Source: Pseudonocardia sp. (GTDB lineage: Bacteria > Actinomycetota > Actinomycetes > Mycobacteriales > Pseudonocardiaceae). Taken from it: a stretch of DNA of 64,000 bases. Positions 19,804 to 28,809 of this stretch are shown in pieces (within the stretch, counting starts at the first letter, position 1; each line of letters begins with the position of its first letter). The notes beneath the pieces are model-generated. The model was not told where the DNA came from and did not search any database. It worked only from the letters and a program-made list of their open reading frames with translations. The stretch is from positions 1-64,000 of the forward strand of contig JAOZVV010000180.1 of the NCBI GenBank assembly GCA_025869365.1, in the 5' to 3' direction. A program made the position numbers and the translations under genes.

Positions 19804-21171
19804 GTGGACGACGACGAGAGGAACGGCATGAGCCGCAAGATCCACCTGGCCCTGCACCCGTACGGGGTGGGCGGTCCCGGGCAGCACGGGTTGTGGAAGG
19901 ACCCGAGCATCGCCAAGGACGCCAGCATCGACATCGACTACTACATCCGGCAGGCGAAGGCGGCCGAGCACGCGTTGTTCGACGCGCTCTTCATCGTCGA
20001 CAGCCAGTTCATCAACGCGACCTACCCGGCGCACTACCTCAACCGCCTCGAACCGCTGACGCTGCTCTCCGCGGTCGCCACGCACACCACGCACCTCGGT
20101 CTCGTCGGCACGCTGAGCTCGACGTACAACTCGCCGTTCAACCTGGCGCGGCGGTTCGCCTCGCTCGACCACATCAGCCGTGGCCGGGCCGGCTGGAACG
20201 TCGTCACCAGCTTCGACACCGGCACCAGCCGCAACTACGGGCTCGACGAGCACCTCGACTACCCGACCCGCTACGGGCGGGCGCTGGAGTCGGTGCAGGT
20301 CGTGCAGGGCCTGTGGGACTCCTACGAGGACGACGCCTTCCCGGCGGACGTCGAGCGCGGCGTGTTCGTCGACCCGGACAAGCTGCACGCGCTGGACCAC
20401 GTCGGCGAGCACTTCCGGGTCACCGGACCGCTGAACCTCTCGCGCTCGCCGCAGGGCCAGCCGGTGATCTTCCAGGCGGGCGTGTCGGAGGAGGGGCGGA
20501 CCCTCGCGGCGCAGGTCGCCGAGGGCATCTTCGCCCCCGGCGGCACGTTCGACGAGGCCCGCGCCTACTACGCCGACATCAAGCGGCGCATCGCCGCGGC
20601 GGGCCGGGAGCCCGACCACGTCACGGTCCTCATCCACGGTGGCCCGATCGTCCGCGGCACGGACTCGGCGGCCCGGCGGCGCGCCCGGGAGATCGACGAC
20701 GAGGACCGGGACTTCGACCGCAGCCTCGCGCTGCTGGGCCGGGCCTTCGGCGCGCACGACTTCAGCCGCTACGACCTGGACGCGCCCTTCCCGGACGTGG
20801 CCCATCTCGCGGCGAACGGCGGACGGACCGGGGCCGCGGCGATCATCGCGCGGGCCGGGGCCGAGGGGCTCACCCTGCGCCAGGTGGCCGAGGCGTTCGG
20901 CGAGCGCGGGGAGCCGCCGTTCGTGGGGGCGCCGTCCACGGTGGCCGACACCATCGCGCGCTGGTTCGAGGCGGGCGCGTTCGACGGCCTCAACCTGGCG
21001 TTCCGCAACGACGAGGACCTGGCGTGGTTCGTCGACGGCGTGGTGCCGGAGCTGCAGCGACGCGGTCTGTTCCGCACCGCGTACGAGGCGGAGACGTTGC
21101 GGGGGAACCTCGGTCTGCCGATCCCGGCGAACCGCCACACCCGCGCCCGCACCCTGGTGGACGCGCGATGA
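19804..21171 (+). CDS. NtaA/SnaA/DszA-family FMN-dependent monooxygenase (second copy)
   Basis: Paralogous to 10549..11895 (YNSPFNLARRFASLDHISRGRAGWNVV); alternative internal ATG at 19828. Confidence 0.9.
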   Translation: MDDDERNGMSRKIHLALHPYGVGGPGQHGLWKDPSIAKDASIDIDYYIRQAKAAEHALFDALFIVDSQFINATYPAHYLNRLEPLTLLSAVATHTTHLGLVGTLSSTYNSPFNLARRFASLDHISRGRAGWNVVTSFDTGTSRNYGLDEHLDYPTRYGRALESVQVVQGLWDSYEDDAFPADVERGVFVDPDKLHALDHVGEHFRVTGPLNLSRSPQGQPVIFQAGVSEEGRTLAAQVAEGIFAPGGTFDEARAYYADIKRRIAAAGREPDHVTVLIHGGPIVRGTDSAARRRAREIDDEDRDFDRSLALLGRAFGAHDFSRYDLDAPFPDVAHLAANGGRTGAAAIIARAGAEGLTLRQVAEAFGERGEPPFVGAPSTVADTIARWFEAGAFDGLNLAFRNDEDLAWFVDGVVPELQRRGLFRTAYEAETLRGNLGLPIPANRHTRARTLVDAR

Positions 21172-22202
21172 GCCCGCGCTTCCGGCTGGGTTTCCTCACC
21201 CACGTGCAGGGCCGCGACGGGGGAGCCGGCGGGGCCGCGCAGGCCTACCGCAACGCCCAGGAGCTCTTCGTCGTCGCCGACGAGCTGGGCTTCGACGTCG
21301 GCTGGGTGGCCCAGCACCACGTCTCCGCCGGGGGCGGCGGCCTGTCCTCGCCGTGGCCCTTCCTGGCCCACGCGGCCGCCCGCACCACCCGGATCCGGCT
21401 GGCCACCGCCGTCACGATCCTGCCGCTGGAGGACCCGATCCGGCTGGCCGAGGACGTCTCGGTCGTCGACACGCTCAGCGGGGGGCGGGTCGAGATCGGG
21501 GTCGGGAGCGGCTACAACGACGTCGAGTACGCCGCCTTCGGGCGCGACGTCGCCCGGAAGCGCGAGCTGACGAGCGAGAACCTCGCGATCCTGCGCGCGG
21601 CACTGGCGAACGAGGAGGTCGGCGCCGCGGGGTTCACCGTCCAGCCGTCGGCCGCGGACTTCACCGACCGGATCTGGCAGGGGGTGTTCAGCGCTGCCGG
21701 CGCCGGGTACGCGGCGGCCGCCGGTTCGCAGCTGCTGCTCAACCGCGCCACCTACGGCCACGACGCCCCGACCGACGAGGTGCAGCGCCCTTGGGCCGAC
21801 GCCTATCTCGCCGCGTGGAAGGGGCCGTGGGCACCCCGCATCGGGTTGTCCCGCTTCGTCTACCCCGCTGCGGACCGGCGCACGGCGCTCGCGCAGATCG
21901 GCGACGACGTGCTCCGCGCGGCGCAGCGCTTCGGCGAGCGCGGGGGCTTCCCCGCCGGTCTGGGCGTCGACGAGGCGCTCCGCCGGTTCCACTCGTTCTA
22001 CGGGCACCCGGACGAGATCGTCGCCGAGCTGCAACGGGAACGGGTCCTCCCGGTCGCCACCGACCTGATCACCCAGTTCAACCCGGCCGTGCCGGACCAG
22101 GACTCCGCGATCCGGGCACTCGAGCTGATCGCCACGCAGATCGCCCCCGCGCTGGGCTGGCGTCCCGCGGACCGCGTCCCTTCCCTCATCGGAGAGTCAT
22201 GA
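21168..22202 (+). CDS. LLM class flavin-dependent oxidoreductase
   Basis: Luciferase-like (VVADELGFDVGWVAQHHV, RIRLATAVTILPLEDPIRLAEDVSVVDTLSGGRVEIGVGSG). Confidence 0.88.
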   Translation: MSPRFRLGFLTHVQGRDGGAGGAAQAYRNAQELFVVADELGFDVGWVAQHHVSAGGGGLSSPWPFLAHAAARTTRIRLATAVTILPLEDPIRLAEDVSVVDTLSGGRVEIGVGSGYNDVEYAAFGRDVARKRELTSENLAILRAALANEEVGAAGFTVQPSAADFTDRIWQGVFSAAGAGYAAAAGSQLLLNRATYGHDAPTDEVQRPWADAYLAAWKGPWAPRIGLSRFVYPAADRRTALAQIGDDVLRAAQRFGERGGFPAGLGVDEALRRFHSFYGHPDEIVAELQRERVLPVATDLITQFNPAVPDQDSAIRALELIATQIAPALGWRPADRVPSLIGES

Positions 22203-23755
22203 GAGTCGTCAGCAGGCGGTCCTCGGCAGCCGTCGTCGCCGCCCTGGTGGCCGTGGTGGGGCTGCTCGTCGTGGGCTGTGGGGGCTCCGCGGGCGGCGGG
22301 GCCTCGTCGGACGCGACGATCCGCTGGGGGACGAAGCAGATCCAGGCGAACTGGGACCCGATCGTCACGGGGTCCACCTCCGCGACCATCCTGCTGACCC
22401 CGATCTACGAGTCGTTGTTCACCGTGGACGGGCAGCGCAAGGTGGTGCCGGCGTTGGCGTCGGGTTATGAGTACAACGCCGCCGGTGACCAGATCACGAT
22501 CAGGCTGAAGCCGGGGTTGACGTTCCAGGACGGGTCCCCGGTGGATGCGGAGGCGGTGAAGTTCACCATCGAGCGGATCAAGACCCAGGAGAACTCGGCG
22601 CTGAAGGGGTCGTACAGCAACGTCAGGTCCGCGACCGTGGTCGATCCGCTCACGGTGCGGTTGGACCTGGGGCAGCAGGACTACCAGATCCCGTACCTGC
22701 TGGCGGTGCGGGGCGGGATGCTGCCGAGCAAGGCCGCGGCCCAGGCGGACCCCGCCAAGCTGAACTCGGCGGCCCCGGTGGGCGCGGGCCCGTTCAAGGT
22801 GGTGTCCTACGACCCGGAGTCGAAGATCGTCCTGGAGAAGTGGGACGGGTACTGGGACGCGGCGTCGATCAAGGTGAACCGCATCGAGATCAACTTCGGG
22901 ATCGACTCGTCCACGCTCGTGGCGGGCCTGCAGTCGGGGGTCTACAACTGGGCCCAGATCGACCCGCAGCAGGCCGGGGAGGCGAAGAAGGCCGGGTTCG
23001 ACATCCTGGCGAGCACCGACCGGCACTGGACCTCGATCTTCCTGAGCCTCAACGTGAACAAGGCGCCGTTCACGGATCCGGCGGTGCGTGAGGCCGTTCG
23101 CTACGCGGTCGACCCGGACGAGTTCGCCACGAAGCTCGGCTTCGGCCTGGGGCAACCCGCGCACCAGCCGTTCCCCGAGGGGCACCCGGCGTACGTCCCC
23201 GCGCTCGACGCCGAGCATCCCTACGACCCGGCGAGGGCGCGGGACATCCTGGCGAAGGCCGGGTACGCGGACGGCGCGATCACGTTCGACCTGAACGGCA
23301 TCGCAGGGAACTTCGAGCAGGCGGCCGAGGTGCTGCAGGGCCAGCTCAAGGCCGTCGGGATCATCGCGAACATCCGGCTGCAGGACCAGGCGAACTGGGG
23401 CAAGGGCTACTTCGGCAAGCAGCAGGCGGCCTCGGTCTACGGCTACGTGGGGCGGGACTCGCACGTGCAGGCGTTGACGGAGCACTTCGACGCGGGCGGG
23501 GTCTTGAACCTGAGCTCGCCGACCACCTCGCCGCAGTTCCAGGAGGCGCTCGAAGCGGTGCGGGCCACTCCGATCGACTCGCCGGACTACGAGGCGAAGC
23601 TGCAGGCGGCGGCACAGGCGGGCTACGAGAACGGTTCGACGGTCTCGCTCTATGCCTACCCGAGCGTGGTGGCGAAGGACAGGTCGATCTCGGACCCGCC
23701 CGCGATCGACGGCTACCAGAGCTGGAAGGGCGTGCAGATCACGCGGACCGACTGA
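22199..23755 (+). CDS. ABC transporter substrate-binding lipoprotein, family 5 (SBP-2)
   Basis: Lipobox (LLVVGCGG); near-duplicate of SBP-1 with identical internal tract. Confidence 0.9.
   Translation: MRVVSRRSSAAVVAALVAVVGLLVVGCGGSAGGGASSDATIRWGTKQIQANWDPIVTGSTSATILLTPIYESLFTVDGQRKVVPALASGYEYNAAGDQITIRLKPGLTFQDGSPVDAEAVKFTIERIKTQENSALKGSYSNVRSATVVDPLTVRLDLGQQDYQIPYLLAVRGGMLPSKAAAQADPAKLNSAAPVGAGPFKVVSYDPESKIVLEKWDGYWDAASIKVNRIEINFGIDSSTLVAGLQSGVYNWAQIDPQQAGEAKKAGFDILASTDRHWTSIFLSLNVNKAPFTDPAVREAVRYAVDPDEFATKLGFGLGQPAHQPFPEGHPAYVPALDAEHPYDPARARDILAKAGYADGAITFDLNGIAGNFEQAAEVLQGQLKAVGIIANIRLQDQANWGKGYFGKQQAASVYGYVGRDSHVQALTEHFDAGGVLNLSSPTTSPQFQEALEAVRATPIDSPDYEAKLQAAAQAGYENGSTVSLYAYPSVVAKDRSISDPPAIDGYQSWKGVQITRTD
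22394..22881 (+). repeat. 488-bp tract identical to 12117..12604 (copy 2, inside SBP-2)
   Basis: Manual base-by-base alignment at constant offset 10277. Confidence 0.92.
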
Positions 23756-23782
23756 TTCCGCGACGGGTGGTAGCGCCACGCA

Positions 23783-23845
23783 GCGGGCGTCGACGCGCGA
23801 CGCCCGCCCTCCGACCGGGCGGTGCCGGTGAGGGCGGGCGTCGCG
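23783..23845. terminator. Bidirectional terminator-like hairpins with two mutually exclusive stems
   Basis: 15-bp perfect stem 23796-23810/23831-23845 and competing 10-bp stem 23783-23792/23798-23807, between convergent genes. Confidence 0.7.
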
Positions 23846-23855
23846 GCGCCGATCG

Positions 23856-25316
23856 TCAGAGCGTCGGGACCAGCGCGCCCCACGGCTCGGCCGCCTCGAA
23901 GGCGGCGGCGGCGGTCATGACGCTGAGCTCGTCGTAGGTCCTGCCGACGATCTGCAGCCCGGTCGGCACACCCGCGGAGCTGAAGCCCGACGGGACCGAC
24001 GCGACCGGGCACTGGCCGAGCAGGTTGAACGGGTAGGTCATCGCCCACTGCACGTAGGGGTGGACGGGCTTGCCGTTGATCCGGAAGTCCGGGTCGTCGT
24101 TGGCGTGGTCGGCCTTGAGGGCCGGGGCCGCGATCGTCGGGCAGATCAGCACGTCGTACTCCTCGAGCAGCGGGCCGAGGTGGTTGTACATCTCGGTCCG
24201 CACGTACTGCGTGCGGATGTCACGCACCGCCGAGTGGTTCAGCCCGCGCTCGAGCACCCCCCGCGTGAAGGGATCCATCTCATAGCCCCAACGGGGGAGG
24301 AGGTCGCCGCACGCGGCGGCGAACATCGCCTCCCAGTGGGTCATCCAGGCGTCGTGTGCGGACATGTTCCAGGGGAGATCGACCTCCTCGACCGTGGCCC
24401 CGAGGCTGCGGAAGACCTCCACGGCCGCCCGGGTGTTCGCGGCGACCTCGTGGTCGACCTCGTAGTAGCCGAGATCGGGGGAGTAGGCGATCTTCCAACC
24501 CCGAACGGCCTCGACGTCGTAGGCCGTGGGCAGCAGTTCCTTGGGGCGCACGGTCGAGAGGTCGCGGGGATGCGGTCCGGACATGACGTTCTGCATCAGC
24601 GCCGCATCGGCCACGCTGCGGGTGAGCGGGCCGAAGTGCAGGAACTCCTCCGAGGTCGACGGCAGGAGGCCGGACGGGTTGCGACCGAACGACGGCTTCA
24701 ACCCGAAGATCCCGTTGAACGACGCGGGGATGCGGATCGAACCACCACCGTCGGTGCCGTCGGCGATCGTGGACATGCCCGCCGCCACCGCGACGGCCGA
24801 TCCTCCGGACGAGCCGCCCGAGCTGCACTCGAGGTTCCAGGGGTTGCGGGTGACGCCCCACAGCGGCGTGTGGGTGTGCCCGGCGTGGCCGAACTCCGGC
24901 GTGGTGGTCTGCAGGTGCATGATCGCGCCGGCGTCGAAGAGGCGCTGGACGGTCGGCATCGTCACCTCGGCCCGGACGCCCTCGTAGACCCGGGAACCCC
25001 ACGTCACGACCTCGCCCTCGATCGGGTGCAGGTCCTTGATCGCCACCGGGATGCCTTCGAGGGGACGGGTCGCCTCCCCCGTGAAGTAGCGCTGCTCGGC
25101 GGCTCGGGCCTGCTGCAGGGCCCGCTCGAAGTGCGTGGCGGTCACGGCGTTGACCTTCGAGTTGACGGCCTCGTAGCGGTCGATCTGCGCCTGCAGCAGT
25201 TCGACGGGGGAGAGCTCGCGCCGGCGGAAGAGCTCGATCGCGTCGGTGGCCGTCGTGTAGACGACCGCGTCGGAGGCGGTCGTCGCGCGGCGTTCGTCGG
25301 TGTTGGTCATGATCAC
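23856..25316 (-). CDS. Amidase (amidase signature family)
   Basis: Amidase signature LECSSGGSSGGSAVAVAAGMSTIADGTDGGGSIRIPASFNGIFGLKPSFGR. Confidence 0.92.
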   Translation of the reverse strand: MIMTNTDERRATTASDAVVYTTATDAIELFRRRELSPVELLQAQIDRYEAVNSKVNAVTATHFERALQQARAAEQRYFTGEATRPLEGIPVAIKDLHPIEGEVVTWGSRVYEGVRAEVTMPTVQRLFDAGAIMHLQTTTPEFGHAGHTHTPLWGVTRNPWNLECSSGGSSGGSAVAVAAGMSTIADGTDGGGSIRIPASFNGIFGLKPSFGRNPSGLLPSTSEEFLHFGPLTRSVADAALMQNVMSGPHPRDLSTVRPKELLPTAYDVEAVRGWKIAYSPDLGYYEVDHEVAANTRAAVEVFRSLGATVEEVDLPWNMSAHDAWMTHWEAMFAAACGDLLPRWGYEMDPFTRGVLERGLNHSAVRDIRTQYVRTEMYNHLGPLLEEYDVLICPTIAAPALKADHANDDPDFRINGKPVHPYVQWAMTYPFNLLGQCPVASVPSGFSSAGVPTGLQIVGRTYDELSVMTAAAAFEAAEPWGALVPTL

Positions 25317-25365
25317 TCCTTGACTGGTGAACCGTGCTCTGTGGGCAGTGGGGATGGGGTGACCG

Positions 25366-27315
25366 TCACTCCGGGCCGTGACAGCAGCCGTCGCCGGAGG
25401 TGTCGGAACGGCCCCGCGGAACCGTCCGGGGAAGGTCCAGGATCGGGTTGCGGTCGAAGAAGCCGAACGGCTGCAGCGTGAAGCCGACGTGCTGGCGCGG
25501 CATGACCGGCCAGTCCTCCAGTCGCACCACGTGGTGCATGCCGAACGTGTACCAGACGACCAGGTCCCGGTCGGTGATCTCGCGGTTGGCGGCGGTCCAT
25601 GCCGGAAGGCCGTCGCCTCCCCGGGACTGGTTGGGGTACTCGCCCGCGGGGAACCGCTCGCGTGGGTCGAAGGCGGTCACCCACAGGGTGTTCGTGGCGA
25701 ACGCGGCACGCCGGGACACGTGCGCGTCGGGAGCGGCGGCGAGCGTGATCGCGTCGGTGGGGACGATCCGGTAGGCGACGGGCTCGCCGACGGCGTTGCG
25801 CCGCCGGTGGTTCACGACCTTCCAGAAGCGGTGTTTCGCGGCGTCCGCGCGGCGGATGGCGTCCTGCTCACGTTCGAGGAGCCGGTCGACGGTGTAGAAG
25901 CAACTGCCGGTCGGGTTCTCCTCGGGGACGATGGTGTCCACCTCGTAGACCGCGTTCTCGGCGCCGTCGAGGTCGAAGTCCAGCCGCATGTTGAAGATGT
26001 GCTGGTGGATCGGGGCGAAGAGCCCGTCGCCGTTCAGGGTCTGCCCGTATCTCGACCGCTCCCCGGCGGGCTGGCCGGCGGTGGACAGGATGCCCGTCGC
26101 CTTGACCAGGAACTCGATCGTGCCGTCGAGGTAGAGGTGCCAGTAGAAGCCGTACTCGTAGTTGGCGACCGTGGCGATGAAGGAGATCAATAGCCGCCGG
26201 GAGCGTCGGACCTCCGCGGAGTCCTTGCGGAAGTCGTAGTGCTTCCAGGCGATCGAGTCGTCCTCCTCGTGCATGCAGACGGCGTTGCGGATGACCACGG
26301 GATTGCCGTGGCTGTCGTTGGCGACGCCGTCGAAGTAGCGGATCTCGCCGAGGCAGTCGCATCCGAGCACCAGCGAGTTGGCGAGGGCACCGATGTTGTA
26401 CTCGCCGGCGTCGAAGGCGTTCTTGCGGGACTGCACCGGGGACGGATCGCCGTAGGGCACGACCATCTCGGTGAGTGAGGCCCGGTGCAGCACCGACCGG
26501 TCCTCGTCTCCGTCGCGGTAGTGCACCTGGTGCAGGACGAGGCCTTCGCGGGCGGTGAAACCGATCCGGAACGACCAGTTGGCCCAGCGGACGTGGTGGC
26601 CGTCGACCGTGAAGGAGGGCCCTTCGGGCTGGACGATCTCGAGGGGCTTCAGGTCCGTCCGCGCCGGGCCGACGTCCTGGGGCAGGTAGTTGCCGGTGGC
26701 CCGCGGGACCTCGACGACGCCGTGGTCCTCGATCTCGACGACCTCGCCCGCGTTGAGGTCGTAGACGATGACCAGGTTCTCGGCGGGGTGGGCGTAGGGA
26801 TTGTCGTCGGCGGTCAGCCGGGTGTAGACGAGGGCGCGCATCAGCCTGCGTCCCTGGTCGTCCACCCCGTAGTAGCCGGCGGACCAGGGTTCGACGCACA
26901 CGAGGTCGAGGTCGGTGAGACCCCGGCGGGCGAGCGTCTCGACCACCCGTGGATCGGCCTTGCAGGTGCGTTCGACCTCGTCGAACTCGTCGAGCATGAT
27001 GGGCGGCTGGGTCCCGTGCGGAAGGGTCGTCCACCGGTCGACGGTCCCCGTCCGGAGGTCGACGTCGGCCTCGTACGACGCGTTGGCGGCCCGGTCGATC
27101 AGGACTGCGACCGCCGTGCGCGCGACCTCGGAGTGGTCGCCGCGAAGCGCCTCCTTCGACGGCTCGACCAGGGTGACCGACACGAAGCGGAAGGACTCCG
27201 CCCCTGCCGGACCTGCGCGCAGCACGGCGACGGCACGAGCGATCTCCTCGGGGGACAACGGATCCAACGGGTGGGCGGTCTGCTCGGCGGAGACGGTGGT
27301 GGGCGACGCGGTCAT
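25366..27315 (-). CDS. Primary-amine oxidase (copper amine oxidase)
   Basis: TPQ motif ANYEYGFYWHLYLDG, FDAGEYNIGALANSLVLGCDCLG, HQHIFNMRLDFDLDG; internal ATG start at 27315. Confidence 0.93.
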   Translation of the reverse strand: MTASPTTVSAEQTAHPLDPLSPEEIARAVAVLRAGPAGAESFRFVSVTLVEPSKEALRGDHSEVARTAVAVLIDRAANASYEADVDLRTGTVDRWTTLPHGTQPPIMLDEFDEVERTCKADPRVVETLARRGLTDLDLVCVEPWSAGYYGVDDQGRRLMRALVYTRLTADDNPYAHPAENLVIVYDLNAGEVVEIEDHGVVEVPRATGNYLPQDVGPARTDLKPLEIVQPEGPSFTVDGHHVRWANWSFRIGFTAREGLVLHQVHYRDGDEDRSVLHRASLTEMVVPYGDPSPVQSRKNAFDAGEYNIGALANSLVLGCDCLGEIRYFDGVANDSHGNPVVIRNAVCMHEEDDSIAWKHYDFRKDSAEVRRSRRLLISFIATVANYEYGFYWHLYLDGTIEFLVKATGILSTAGQPAGERSRYGQTLNGDGLFAPIHQHIFNMRLDFDLDGAENAVYEVDTIVPEENPTGSCFYTVDRLLEREQDAIRRADAAKHRFWKVVNHRRRNAVGEPVAYRIVPTDAITLAAAPDAHVSRRAAFATNTLWVTAFDPRERFPAGEYPNQSRGGDGLPAWTAANREITDRDLVVWYTFGMHHVVRLEDWPVMPRQHVGFTLQPFGFFDRNPILDLPRTVPRGRSDTSGDGCCHGPE

Positions 27316-27712
27316 GTGTGCCCGGCTCCTTTCGTCTGGTCGTTCGTGGGACGGGACGGGGGTGAGGTCAGATCGGATCGGCCACGGGCCCGGCGAGCGG
27401 TAGGACAGCCGTGCCACTCCGGTGAGGTTCGGCGAGTCGTAGATCCGGTACGCCACCGCCGCCTCGACGATCGCGCGACGGCCGTCGCGCCCGTGGCGAT
27501 GGAGAGATCACGCCGAACACGAGACCGAGTGGTCGATTTCCGGACGACCGTCGGTGATGTTCTCGGGGATGCAGTGCACCTTCACCTCGCCGATCCGGGG
27601 TGGTGTCAGGGGGTGTGATCGGCGAGTGTAGGGAGGAGATCGGCCGGGCCGCATCGGTCAGCTGACGTATCTGCCCTGGTCACGGGGCTACCCGAGGCTG
27701 CGAGGCGGTCGG

Positions 27713-28729
27713 TCACCGACGGCCGGCGTCGTGTCCCCTCAGCTGGGCGGAGAGGAGCAGCAGACCTTCACGGGTGGCCAGCGCCGCCGCTTCCGCGCGG
27801 GACGACACCTCCAGCTTGGCCAAGATGTGCTCGACGTGCGTGGACACCGTTCGCCGGCTCACGACCAGGGAGGCGGCGATCTCCGGGTTGCTGGCGCCGG
27901 CGGCGAGCAGCGTCAGCACCTGGAGCTCGCGAGCGGTCAGTCCGTACGGCGCGGGCGTCGCACGCTCCGCCACGAGGACGGTCGCCCCCGCGCAGTGCGT
28001 GAGGTCGAGCCGATGGGCGCCCCCGAACTCGTCGAGCCAGAGCAGGCTGCTGTCCCGGCGCGGCAGCGATGCCAGGAGCAACGGCCACAACTGCCCGTCG
28101 GCCCGGAGGATCGGACCGACGTCTCGTCCGGGTACAGGTTGTTGCACGTCGGCGCCGATCACCGCGACGTGCGCGTCGGGATAGGCCTCGTCCGCCAGGA
28201 CCTGGTGCGGCGCCAGGAGGTTGCTCGACCCGGCGAGGATCGGCCGGAACCGCTCGACGATCTCGCGCCTCTCGTCGGTGGCGGCCTGCGGCGCCTCCCA
28301 GCTCATGTGGATGGCGCCCGCGTGCGAGCCGTCCGGCAGCCAGAGACATGCGGTGAGGCCTTCGCGGTAACCCGCGGGGAGCAGGTGGGTCTCGGCGAGG
28401 GCGGTCGCGGCGAACTGGACGTTCCATTCACGGGCCAGGTCCGACCAGCGCAGAGCGCTGCGCACCTGGGTCCTCAGCAACCGGAACCCGGGGTTGTCCG
28501 TATGCGGGACGAAGTCGTCCAGTACGTCCTTCAGCGTCCGGTCGGAGTAGCCGGCGGCGGTCAGCACCTGGTGCTGCGGCGAGAGGGCGAACGGGTTCGA
28601 TGCGGTCAGGGCGATCGCGTCGCACCGGACGAGGTCGCGCAGGAGCTGTACGGCCTGCTCCGCACGCTCCACCAGGCTCGCGGGGAGCCCTGGGCCGCCG
28701 GTCTCGGTGCGAACGGAGTGCGGACCCAT
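27713..28729 (-). CDS. LuxR-family transcriptional regulator
   Basis: C-terminal LuxR HTH (YGLTARELQVLTLLAAGASNPEIAASLVVSRRTVSTHVEHILAKLEVSSRAEA). Confidence 0.88.
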   Translation of the reverse strand: MGPHSVRTETGGPGLPASLVERAEQAVQLLRDLVRCDAIALTASNPFALSPQHQVLTAAGYSDRTLKDVLDDFVPHTDNPGFRLLRTQVRSALRWSDLAREWNVQFAATALAETHLLPAGYREGLTACLWLPDGSHAGAIHMSWEAPQAATDERREIVERFRPILAGSSNLLAPHQVLADEAYPDAHVAVIGADVQQPVPGRDVGPILRADGQLWPLLLASLPRRDSSLLWLDEFGGAHRLDLTHCAGATVLVAERATPAPYGLTARELQVLTLLAAGASNPEIAASLVVSRRTVSTHVEHILAKLEVSSRAEAAALATREGLLLLSAQLRGHDAGRR

Positions 28730-28809
28730 GATTCATCTCCTGGTCGCGTGGACGAGCCAGGATCGTAAGGCGTTCGAGGGTGTTTTCCCACCGATGGTGG
28801 CGGTCTCGG

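Noticed and set aside
10549-23755. Interpretation of the family-5 transporter as an ordinary dipeptide importer
   Set aside because: Gene context (SsuD/SnaA-like monooxygenases, Cys leader) argues for a small organosulfur substrate, although direct proof is absent
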